Positions 35,199 through 42,288 of a stretch of 64,000 nt of DNA are shown piece after piece. The position numbers and the translations under genes were made by a program. Under the pieces are notes generated by a model. The model had not been told where the DNA came from. It was given only the letters and a program-made list of their open reading frames with translations, and made no database searches. Each line of letters opens with the position of its first letter. Within the stretch, counting starts at the first letter, position 1. The stretch is from JAEUNX01 sp034004685 (lineage in GTDB: Bacteria > Pseudomonadota > Gammaproteobacteria > Burkholderiales > Rhodocyclaceae), in contig JAVEWG010000003.1 in assembly GCA_034004685.1 (NCBI GenBank), positions 62,001-126,000 of the forward strand, in the 5' to 3' direction.

Positions 35199-36470
35199 TC
35201 AAACCGTCGTCAGGGCTTGTTCCAGGTCCGCCAGGATGTCGTCGATGTGTTCGATGCCGATGGACAGGCGCACCATGTCTTCCGATACGCCGGCCTTGAT
35301 CAGTTCCGCCGGGGAGAGCTGGCGGTGGGTGGTGGAGGCGGGATGGCAGGCCAGGGATTTGGCGTCGCCGATGTTCACCAGTCGGGTCACCAGCTTGAGG
35401 GCGTCCTGGAAGCGGGTGCCGCCGGCAAGCCCCCCGGCCACGCCGAAGGAGAGGATGCCGGAGGCACGGCCCCCCATGTATTTCTGCACCAGGCCGTGGT
35501 CCTTGTGGTCCGGCAGACCGGCGTAGTTGACCCAGCTCACCTTGGCGTGGCCCTGGAGGTATTCGGCCACCTTGCGGGCGTTGTCGCAGATCCGGTCCAT
35601 GCGCAGGGCCAGGGTTTCAATGCCTTGCAGGATCAGGAACACATTGAAGGGGCTGATGGCCGCCCCCATGTTGCGTAGCGGCACCACCCGGGCCCGGCCG
35701 ATGTAGGCCGCCGGCCCCAGGGCTTCGGTATAGACCACCCCATGGTAGGAGGGATCGGGTTCATTGAGGCGGCGGAAGCGTTCCTTGTGCTCGGCCCAGG
35801 GGAACTTGCCGCTATCGACGATGATGCCGCCGATGCTGTTGCCGTGGCCCCCCAGGTATTTGGTGAGGGAGTGCACCACGATGTCCGCTCCGTGCTCGAA
35901 GGGCCGGCACAGGTAGGGGGAGGGCACGGTGTTGTCCACGATCAGGGGAATGCCGTGGCGGTGGGCGATCTCGGCGAGTTTTTCGAAATCGGTGATGTTG
36001 CCCAGGGGGTTGCCCACGGATTCGCAGAAGATAGCCTTGGTGCGGGCATCGATGAGGGGCTCGAAGGCGTTGGGGTCCCGGTAGTCGGCGAAACGGGTTT
36101 CGATGCCCAGCTGGGGGAAGGTGTGGGCGAACAGGTTGTAGGTGCCGCCATACAGGGTGGAGGCGGAAACGATGTTGTCTCCGGTTTCGGCGATGGTCTG
36201 GATGGCGTAGGTGATGGCGGCCATACCGGAGGCCAGGGCCAGGCCGGCAATCCCCCCTTCCATGGCGGCCACCCGGGCCTCCAGAACCGCCTGGGTGGGG
36301 TTCATGATCCGGGTGTAGATGTTGCCGGTGACCTTGAGGTCGAAGAGATCGGCCCCGTGTTGGGTGTCGTCGAAGGCGTAGGAGGTGGTCTGGTAAATGG
36401 GCACCGCCACGGCGCGGGTGGTGGGGTCCGGGCTGTAGCCGCCGTGGACGGCCAGGGTTTCCAGCTTCAT
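35199..36470 (-). CDS. metY: O-acetylhomoserine sulfhydrylase
   Basis: 423 aa from ATG 36470, preceded by AGGAG. Fold-type I PLP enzyme: Lys in HSLTKYLGGHGNSIGG, the Tyr/Arg pair in NIYTRIMNPTQAV, and the longer C-terminal insertion typical of MetY. It makes homocysteine from O-acetylhomoserine and sulfide. Having it together with metZ gives two direct sulfhydrylation routes using differently activated homoserine. The open frame extending to 37142 runs antisense to other genes and is not part of the protein. Confidence 0.93.
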   Translation of the reverse strand: MKLETLAVHGGYSPDPTTRAVAVPIYQTTSYAFDDTQHGADLFDLKVTGNIYTRIMNPTQAVLEARVAAMEGGIAGLALASGMAAITYAIQTIAETGDNIVSASTLYGGTYNLFAHTFPQLGIETRFADYRDPNAFEPLIDARTKAIFCESVGNPLGNITDFEKLAEIAHRHGIPLIVDNTVPSPYLCRPFEHGADIVVHSLTKYLGGHGNSIGGIIVDSGKFPWAEHKERFRRLNEPDPSYHGVVYTEALGPAAYIGRARVVPLRNMGAAISPFNVFLILQGIETLALRMDRICDNARKVAEYLQGHAKVSWVNYAGLPDHKDHGLVQKYMGGRASGILSFGVAGGLAGGTRFQDALKLVTRLVNIGDAKSLACHPASTTHRQLSPAELIKAGVSEDMVRLSIGIEHIDDILADLEQALTTV

Positions 36471-36509
36471 GGGATGTCTCCTCGGGTTTTTGGACGGAAT
36501 AGGCGGGCA

Positions 36510-36515
36510 AGTATA
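36510..36515 (-). promoter_or_regulatory. Candidate -10 box of metY
   Basis: TATACT on the minus strand, about 40 bases before the metY ATG, differs from TATAAT at one position. No convincing -35 is seen at 17±1 bases. The ~200-base gap to the divergent small gene shows no riboswitch-like structure that I can recognise. Confidence 0.35.
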
Positions 36516-36677
36516 GCAACTGGCCGGGGCGAACCTGGCGGCGGGGAACCGCTCTGTGTTCATGCCAATCCAATTACGGCGATAATGGCGGGGAGGCTGC
36601 CGGCAGCAACACTGTGTCAGGGAGCCCGGCGACAGGATGGCGGGCCGACGGAGCCTGCCCACGTGGAGGAGATGACC

Positions 36678-37043
36678 ATGGAAAACATGGGGAAAGTGGC
36701 TACCTGGATGGAGTTGGCCAGCGGCCGATGGCAATCCGCTGGCGGGTCGGGGGTGAGGGTGCATCCGGTGGGGAGCGCGGCGGCGCCGTGCTTTGCCCTT
36801 TCGGTGGATGGGCGGTGGCTGCATGCCGGGGATGGCCGCCTGACCCTGTTCCACGGCCTGGGTTCGGCGGTGCGTTTCCTGCGCTCGGCAGCAGTCACTG
36901 ATTTCGAGGAAGGTGCGCCGGCGGATCTGCAGCGGCTCTGCGCGGGCCCGGCCCATTGCCTGATGGTTCACGGCAAGCGCGGCTTGGTGGCCTGCTCCGC
37001 CAAGGAAGCAGGCTGCTGCCTGCGGAGCAGCCTGGTCAACTGA
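36678..37043 (+). CDS. Unrecognised 121-aa protein
   Basis: I do not recognise this family. The start is ATG 36678, because GGAGGAG at 36665-36671 lies six bases upstream; an ATG at 36672 would leave no spacer. The protein starts MENMGKVATWMELASGRW, is soluble, and has four Cys, two near the end as CC in KEAGCCLRS. The region looks β-rich (CFALSVDGRWLHAGDGRLTLFHG) and may bind nucleic acid or a small ligand, but nothing specific can be claimed. Its 3' end overlaps the convergent macrodomain gene by eight bases. Confidence 0.6.
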   Translation: MENMGKVATWMELASGRWQSAGGSGVRVHPVGSAAAPCFALSVDGRWLHAGDGRLTLFHGLGSAVRFLRSAAVTDFEEGAPADLQRLCAGPAHCLMVHGKRGLVACSAKEAGCCLRSSLVN

Positions 37044-37579
37044 GCCGGGCGCCGGCGGCGCCGGCCAGGGCCGCCCGCAACACCTTGTCCATGGTGGCAT
37101 CAAAGGCCACCAGGCGGATTTCTTCCAGGCGTGTTCCCCCACCTAATTCGGCACGGACGCAGCGTACCGCGATGGCTGCCGCGGCCTCCGGCGGGTAGCC
37201 GTAGACCCCGCAGCTGATGGCCGGAAAGGCGATGCGGCGCAGCCCGTAATCCCGCGCCAGGGCCAGGCTGGCCCGGTAGCAGGCGGCCAGCAACCCGGCT
37301 TCGCCCTGGCCTCCGCCCTGCCAGATGGGCCCCACGGTGTGGATGATCCAGCGGGCGGGCAGGTCGAAGCCCGGGGTGATCCGGGCTTCCCCGGTGGGGC
37401 AACCCCCCCAGGGTGGCGCAGTGGGCCACCAGCCGGGCCCCGGCTGCCCGGTGAACGGCGCCGTCCACCCCGCCGCCTCCCAGGAGCGAACTGTTGGCGG
37501 CATTGACGATGGCGTCGAAGGGCAGGGTGGTGATGTCGCCCCGCCAGACGGTGACAGTCGTGGGTGCTTGGGTTGCCAT
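37036..37579 (-). pseudogene. Macrodomain (ADP-ribose-binding) gene with frameshift
   Basis: From ATG 37579 the frame reads VWRGDITTLPFDAIVNAANS and LLGGGGVDGAVHRAAGARL, a standard macrodomain start, and then loses sense after HCATLGG. In the next frame the expected continuation appears at once: CPTGEARITPGF, RWIIHTVGPIWQGG, AFPAISCGVYGYP and ARG-type C-terminus. The break coincides with a run of seven G (37403-37409); six would restore one 180-aa frame. All catalytic macrodomain loops are therefore present but split. This may be a sequencing or assembly error, a real knockout, or slippage-dependent expression. It lies seven bases after rtcB and is probably co-transcribed with it. Confidence 0.8.
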
Positions 37580-37586
37580 GGCCTTT

Positions 37587-38783
37587 TTATCCCTTGATGC
37601 ACAGCACCTGTTTGAGGGTATGGACCACCTCCACCAGGTCGGTCTGGTTGGCCATCACCTGGTCGATGTCCTTGTAGGCGGCGGGGATTTCGTCCACCAC
37701 CCCCTGATCCTTGCGGCACAGCACCCCCTCGGTCTGGCGGGCCAGGTCCGCCGCGGTGAAGCGCCTGGCCGCCGCCGTGCGGCTCATGGCCCGGCCGGCG
37801 CCGTGGGAGCAGGAGTGGAAGCTCTTGGCGCAGCCCTTGCCCCGCACGATGTAGGAACGGGCCCCCATGCTGCCGGGGATGATGCCCAGCTCCCCCTGGT
37901 CGGCGTGGATGGCCCCTTTGCGGGTGACCCATACCCGGGCGCCGTAGTGGTTTTCCTGCTGAACGTAGTTGTGGTGGCAGTTCACCGCCTCCCGGGTGAC
38001 GGTGAAGGGAGGCAGCTCCCGGGCCAGGGCGGCCAGGATCAGGTCCAGCATGGCGGCCCGGTTTTCCAGGGCGTAGTGCTGGGCCCAGTGCACCGCCGCC
38101 ACGAAGTCGTTGAAGTGGTGGCTGCCTTCTTCCAGGTAGGCCAGGTCCCGGTCCGGCAGTTGGGCGAGGTGGCGCGCCATGTCGTTTTTCGCCAGTTCGA
38201 TGAAATAGGTGCCGATGGCGTTGCCCATGTTGCGGGAGCCCGAGTGGAGCATCACCCACATCTGTCGGGCTTCGTCCAGGCACAGCTCGATGAAATGGTT
38301 GCCACCCCCCAGGGTACCCAGCTGGCGGGTCCAGTCGGCATTCTTGCCGACCCGTTTGGCCACCCCGGGATGGCGGGCCAGGATGGCCTTGAGGCCGGCC
38401 GCCAGGGGCTTGGCCCGGGCCGCCTGGGCTTCCGCCGGGCCGTGCTGGGCAAAGCCCACCGGCACGTCGTGGCTGATCCGGTCGAAGACCCGGCGCAGGC
38501 GTTTTTCGTCCAGATCCCGGGCGGAGAGGGAAAGCCGGGTGGCGATCATGCCGCAGCCGATATCCACCCCCACCGCCGCGGGAATGATGGCCTGGCGGGT
38601 GGCGATCACCGCCCCCACGGTGGCGCCGATGCCGGTGTGAACGTCGGGCATGGCCGCCACATGGTGGTGGATCACTGGCAGGCGGGAGAGATTCACCAGT
38701 TGGGCCCGGGCGGTGGGCTCAATCTCGTCGGTCCAGACCAGCACCGGGTTGAGGCCTTCTTGAAGGGTCTGGCGGACCGGCAT
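37587..38783 (-). CDS. rtcB: RtcB-family RNA ligase
   Basis: 398 aa. Hallmarks: MPDVHTGIGATVGAVI, VGVDIGCGMIATR (metal-binding Asp and Cys), TLGGGNHFIE, the metal-binding histidines, and CSHGAGRAMSRT with the histidine that is guanylylated. RtcB joins 2',3'-cyclic phosphate or 3'-phosphate ends to 5'-OH ends using GTP and Mn2+, repairing tRNA or rRNA cleaved by toxins. No rtcA, rtcR or archease is adjacent. The macrodomain gene downstream could process ADP-ribosylated products of RNA or protein, but that link is inference. Confidence 0.95.
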   Translation of the reverse strand: MPVRQTLQEGLNPVLVWTDEIEPTARAQLVNLSRLPVIHHHVAAMPDVHTGIGATVGAVIATRQAIIPAAVGVDIGCGMIATRLSLSARDLDEKRLRRVFDRISHDVPVGFAQHGPAEAQAARAKPLAAGLKAILARHPGVAKRVGKNADWTRQLGTLGGGNHFIELCLDEARQMWVMLHSGSRNMGNAIGTYFIELAKNDMARHLAQLPDRDLAYLEEGSHHFNDFVAAVHWAQHYALENRAAMLDLILAALARELPPFTVTREAVNCHHNYVQQENHYGARVWVTRKGAIHADQGELGIIPGSMGARSYIVRGKGCAKSFHSCSHGAGRAMSRTAAARRFTAADLARQTEGVLCRKDQGVVDEIPAAYKDIDQVMANQTDLVEVVHTLKQVLCIKG

Positions 38784-38815
38784 GGATATGTGGGGGGACC
38801 GGGGGAGCGGAAATC

Positions 38816-40606
38816 CTACACTTGGCCAGCCGCCACCAGGGTGACTGGCGTCAGGCCCCGCAGGGCGTTGCCGGCGAATACCGCCTCGGCCCGGTGGAGG
38901 TCCGCCAGGGTCAGGCGGGCTTCCCGGGCCCGGCCGGCCGCCAAGAGGCTGCGGCGCAGAACGCCATTCAACAGGCCGCAGTCAGCGGCGGGGGTGAGGA
39001 GTTCACCGTCCAGGCGCAGGAAGAGGTTGCTGCGGGCGCCTTCGCACAGCTCGCCCCGTTCATTGCAGAACAGGGTGTCGAAGTGGCCGGCGGCCATGGC
39101 CCGGGCCATGGCCTGGTCGTAGTGGGCCCGGGCGGTGGTCTTGTGGCGCAGCAGGGGCTCCCGGCTATCCAGCCGCTCCGGGGCCAGGGTGACGGTGGCG
39201 GGGCCTTCCGGGGGGGCGAGGGGGGCGCTGGTGATTTCCAGGTCCCCCGCCGGGCCCAGGGTGAGGCGCACCCGCAGGGGATGGCCGGCGGGGTCCGCCG
39301 GCACCCCGGCCAGAGCGGCTTCCACCTCTGTTTTTGAAAAGGGAAAGCCAAAGTAGGCGGCAGAGGCTTGCAGGCGCTCCAGATGCCAGGGCAGCAGGGG
39401 ATAACTGCCGTCGGGCTCTCGGCGCAGGGTTTCGATCAGGCGTAGCTCTGGCGGCAGTTCCGTGAGGAAGCGGGCCTTGAGCAGGCATTCCTGCCATTCG
39501 GCGGCCGGATCGGAATCCTGCACGATGCCGCTGCCGATCCCCAGGCGGGCCTGGCGGTGGGCGTCCACTTCCAGGGTGCGGATGGGTACCGCCAGGCGCA
39601 GGGGGCCGTCGGGAGCGAGCCAGCCCAGGGCGCCGCAGTAGAGACCACGGGGCTGGGTCTCCAGCTCGGCGATGATCTCCATGGCCCGGATCTTGGGGGC
39701 CCCGGTGATGGAGCCGCAGGGGAAGAGGGCGGCCAGCAGGGCGGCCAGGTTGGCGGTCACCGGTTCGGCCCGGATGGTGGAGGTGAGCTGCCACAGGGAA
39801 GGGTAGGCCTCTACCTGGAAGAGGCGCTCCACCTTTACCCCGCCGGAGGGGGCTAGGCGGCCCAGGTCGTTGCGGATGAGATCCACGATCATCAGGTTCT
39901 CGGCCCGGTTCTTCTCGGTGAGGAGCGCGGCCGGGTCGGCCTGGCGGGGGGCGGTGCCCTTCATGGGCCGGCAGGTGACGCCCCGGCCGTCGTGGTCCAG
40001 GAAAAGCTCTGGCGAACGGGATAGGATCCAGCCCTCCGGGTGCTGGATGAAGGCCCCGTGGCGTACCGGCTGGGCAGCCCGCAGGCGCTGGTAGAGGGCC
40101 CGGGGCGGGCCCCATAGTTCGCCGGTGAGGGGGAAAGTGTAGTTGACCTGGTAGCAGTCCCCGGCGGCGATGTAGTCCCGAATGTGGCCCACTTGCTGGT
40201 GGTAGCGGCTTTCCGCCAGTCCCAGGGTTCCGCGGCCCAGGCCGGCAGGGGGGGGCGAGGCCGTGCCGGCGGCCAGCCAGGCATCGGTTTGGGCCACCGA
40301 GAGGCGCGCTGCCCGGCGGAAAACCCAGGCAGTGAGGAGGGGCTGGCCGGCCGGGGGCAGGAGGGGTTCCAGGCGCGGCTCCAGGGCCAGGCCCAGTTCG
40401 TAGGCCAGGGCCAGGGCGACCCAGTGGTCGGCCTGGCGAGCAGCCTCGATGCGGGCCAGGGTGGTGGTGAGGTGGCGGGGGTCGGTGCACTGGATCGTTT
40501 CGATCCAGTCCGCCAGCAGCAGATCCCCGCCGCTCCCCAGGTTGTCGTCGAAAAGGGCGAAGGGGGCGGTGGTGTCGGCGAAGGAGCGGGTAGCTGCGGT
40601 GTTCAA
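38816..40606 (-). CDS. pabB: PabB–PabC fusion: aminodeoxychorismate synthase / lyase
   Basis: 596 aa, longer than PabB alone (~450). The N-terminal ~340 residues are the chorismate-binding domain: RPMKGTAPR with the PabB-type lysine, MIVDLIRNDLGRL, and GSITGAPKIRAMEI. The C-terminal ~250 residues are an aminotransferase class IV domain, with the PLP Lys in RHKTTARAHY and EGARSNLFLR. It would convert chorismate to ADC, then release p-aminobenzoate for folate synthesis; the glutaminase PabA must be encoded elsewhere. It is divergent from the CWC gene. Confidence 0.93.
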   Translation of the reverse strand: MNTAATRSFADTTAPFALFDDNLGSGGDLLLADWIETIQCTDPRHLTTTLARIEAARQADHWVALALAYELGLALEPRLEPLLPPAGQPLLTAWVFRRAARLSVAQTDAWLAAGTASPPPAGLGRGTLGLAESRYHQQVGHIRDYIAAGDCYQVNYTFPLTGELWGPPRALYQRLRAAQPVRHGAFIQHPEGWILSRSPELFLDHDGRGVTCRPMKGTAPRQADPAALLTEKNRAENLMIVDLIRNDLGRLAPSGGVKVERLFQVEAYPSLWQLTSTIRAEPVTANLAALLAALFPCGSITGAPKIRAMEIIAELETQPRGLYCGALGWLAPDGPLRLAVPIRTLEVDAHRQARLGIGSGIVQDSDPAAEWQECLLKARFLTELPPELRLIETLRREPDGSYPLLPWHLERLQASAAYFGFPFSKTEVEAALAGVPADPAGHPLRVRLTLGPAGDLEITSAPLAPPEGPATVTLAPERLDSREPLLRHKTTARAHYDQAMARAMAAGHFDTLFCNERGELCEGARSNLFLRLDGELLTPAADCGLLNGVLRRSLLAAGRAREARLTLADLHRAEAVFAGNALRGLTPVTLVAAGQV

Positions 40607-40714
40607 GGGTGGGGCGTGGGGCTTCGGGAAAGGAATGGTAGCCCAATCCGTCCGGGGGTGGCCGGAGGGTTATGATGGGCCGCAAGCGGGCAGCCAGGGG
40701 AAGGGGCAGGCGAC

Positions 40715-40933
40715 ATGGAATACCAGGACAGGCGCAGGGCTCAGGAGGCGGGCAGCAGCCGCTGCGAGGCCTGCGGCGCCATTTTTCGGTGTGGCGCGGC
40801 GGCGGGAGATGAGGGCTGCTGGTGCGCCGCCCTGCCCAGGGTACCGGTGGTCGACGGGGTGGCGGGTTGCTTCTGTCCGGATTGCCTGGCGGCCCGGGTG
40901 GCGGAACAGGCCTTAAAGCCTCCCGGCCACTAG
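40715..40933 (+). CDS. Small cysteine-rich CWC-type protein
   Basis: 72 aa with eight Cys arranged as CEACG, RCG, GCWCAALP, and CFCPDC. The central CWC and paired motifs match the cysteine-rich CWC family (small proteins predicted to bind zinc). A purine-rich AGGGGAAGGGG stretch lies upstream of the ATG. It converges on nudB and overlaps it by 21 bases. Function unknown. Confidence 0.75.
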   Translation: MEYQDRRRAQEAGSSRCEACGAIFRCGAAAGDEGCWCAALPRVPVVDGVAGCFCPDCLAARVAEQALKPPGH

Positions 40934-41350
40934 CCGGATGGCGTCCCGGTTGGTCCAGGAGGGGGTGAGGCCCAGGGCTTCCCTCCAGGGCATCCAGCGG
41001 GCGCCCCGGTGCTCTGCTGGCGCGAGGCGGGGGGCAAAGGCCCGTTCCACCGGGTAGCTGAAGACCCGCTCGGTGTTGTGGAGGGTGCCGGCCGGATAGC
41101 GGTGGCGCCAGGCTGGGGGAATGAGGTAGCGGTTGGTGAGGCGCCAGTCCACCAGCTGGGCCGGGTCGCTGGCCAGGCCGGTTTCTTCCCGCAACTCCCT
41201 GCAGGCGGTCTCCACCGGGGTTTCGTCGCCCTCCAGGCTGCCGGTGACCGATTGCCAGAAGCCCTGGGGAAAGACCCGCTCCAGCAACAGGATGGCCATT
41301 TCCGGGGTGTGAACCACCACCAGTACCGACTCCGGTCGCTTGTCACCCAT
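40913..41350 (-). CDS. nudB: Dihydroneopterin triphosphate diphosphatase
   Basis: 145 aa from ATG 41350; the further open frame is antisense or out of frame with barstar. The NUDIX box is present as GSLEGDETPVETACRELREE followed by TGL. The N-terminal PESVLVVVHT, and HNTERVFSYPV later, match NudB, which removes pyrophosphate from dihydroneopterin triphosphate in folate synthesis. The folate gene pabBC is close by. It starts two bases after the barstar stop and is probably in one operon with it. Confidence 0.88.
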   Translation of the reverse strand: MGDKRPESVLVVVHTPEMAILLLERVFPQGFWQSVTGSLEGDETPVETACRELREETGLASDPAQLVDWRLTNRYLIPPAWRHRYPAGTLHNTERVFSYPVERAFAPRLAPAEHRGARWMPWREALGLTPSWTNRDAIRLVAGRL

Positions 41351-41352
41351 GG

Positions 41353-41799
41353 TCAGCCCAGGCTGGGGAGCAGGGCGATGCCGTCGGCGGCCAGGTCCAC
41401 GAAGGTCCAGAAGGGTACGCCCTCCTCCCGCCAGCGCTCTGAGGTTTCCGCCAGGATTTCCAGGAGGAGGAGGAAATCTCCTTCGGCGGCGGCCCGCAGG
41501 GCGTCGGCGTGGGCCAGGACCAGCACGTAGCCGGCGGCGGGGCGCCAGCTCATGTCGCCGAGGCAGTCGGCCAGGGCGTCCCAGTTGTGGCCGAACCAGG
41601 CGGGAAAGGCCAGGGTCCGGGCCAGGGCCGCCAGGAGGGTGGCCTTGTCCCGCACCGGGGCCAGATCCACTGTCAGCCATGGATAGCCCAGGTTGCGGGC
41701 GACGGCGGCCACAGCCGCCTCGCCGTTTTGGGGGAGGTGGTAGACGCCGGCCCTGGCCGGCTGGGCCAACAGGGATGCGTAGTTGGGGTGACCGCTCAC
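41353..41799 (-). CDS. Barstar-family RNase inhibitor
   Basis: 148 aa. The barstar core runs from residue ~40, with FPAWFGHNWDALADCLGDMSW containing the conserved Trp, His, Asn, Trp and Asp that form the barnase interface. It lacks a signal peptide and is therefore cytoplasmic. The ATG overlaps the TGA of the RNase gene (ATGA), so inhibitor synthesis is coupled to toxin synthesis. An N-terminal extension of about 30 residues (MSGHPNYASLLAQPARAGVY) is common in proteobacterial members. Confidence 0.9.
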   Translation of the reverse strand: MSGHPNYASLLAQPARAGVYHLPQNGEAAVAAVARNLGYPWLTVDLAPVRDKATLLAALARTLAFPAWFGHNWDALADCLGDMSWRPAAGYVLVLAHADALRAAAEGDFLLLLEILAETSERWREEGVPFWTFVDLAADGIALLPSLG

Positions 41800-42260
41800 T
41801 GGATTACCCTCCCTTCGCCGTGAAGCATCTTCCCCGGGAGAGGATGAGGGCCTCCTGCGGGCGGCTGGGCGGGCGCGCCTGCCGGGCTTGCCTCGATGGG
41901 GCGGAAGCTGCGGTAGTGATCCGGTGTGTAGTAGAACACCGTGGGGGGCTGGCCGCCGGCGATGATGCGGCGGGCGCCCCGGTCCGGGGAGCCGGGGGTG
42001 GGCACCGTGTATTCCCGGTAGTAGCCCCGGGGGCGTTCGGGCAGGCGGCGTTCCCGGTTGAGGAATTTGCTGCCGTCCTTGCGGTAGGGGAAGGGCCCGC
42101 CCTGGCGGATCAGAGCCAGGGTGGCGTGGGCTTCCGGGGGTAGCGCGGTGGCGCTGGGGGCTAGGGTCTGGGCCGGGGGTTCCACCTCGTACCCGCAGCC
42201 GGACAAGCCCGGCAAGATCAAGGCAAGGCTCAGCAGGCAGGGGGCGAGCAGGCGGGTCAT
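41796..42260 (-). CDS. Barnase/N1-type ribonuclease, lipoprotein
   Basis: 154 aa. A lipoprotein signal ends at LSGC, with Cys22 as the lipidated residue, so the enzyme is exported and membrane-anchored. The catalytic domain at ~45-120 starts LALIRQGGPFPYRKDGS. It retains the three barnase active-site residues in order: Glu83 (YREY), Arg97/98 (GARRII) and His115 (TPDHYRSF). It cleaves RNA after guanine. The downstream gene encodes its likely inhibitor. Unlike secreted barnase it carries a lipid anchor and a Pro-rich tail. Confidence 0.88.
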   Translation of the reverse strand: MTRLLAPCLLSLALILPGLSGCGYEVEPPAQTLAPSATALPPEAHATLALIRQGGPFPYRKDGSKFLNRERRLPERPRGYYREYTVPTPGSPDRGARRIIAGGQPPTVFYYTPDHYRSFRPIEASPAGAPAQPPAGGPHPLPGKMLHGEGRVIQ

Positions 42261-42288
42261 GGTGGTTCTGGGGCGGTTACAGGCGCAG

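Noticed and set aside
36471..36671. Upstream region of metY examined for a SAM or SAH riboswitch.
   Set aside because: I could not find the conserved core elements; only a -10-like box is visible.
35742..36677. Upstream in-frame extension of the unrecognised 121-aa gene.
   Set aside because: It runs antisense through metY; the ribosome site at 36665 defines the short start.
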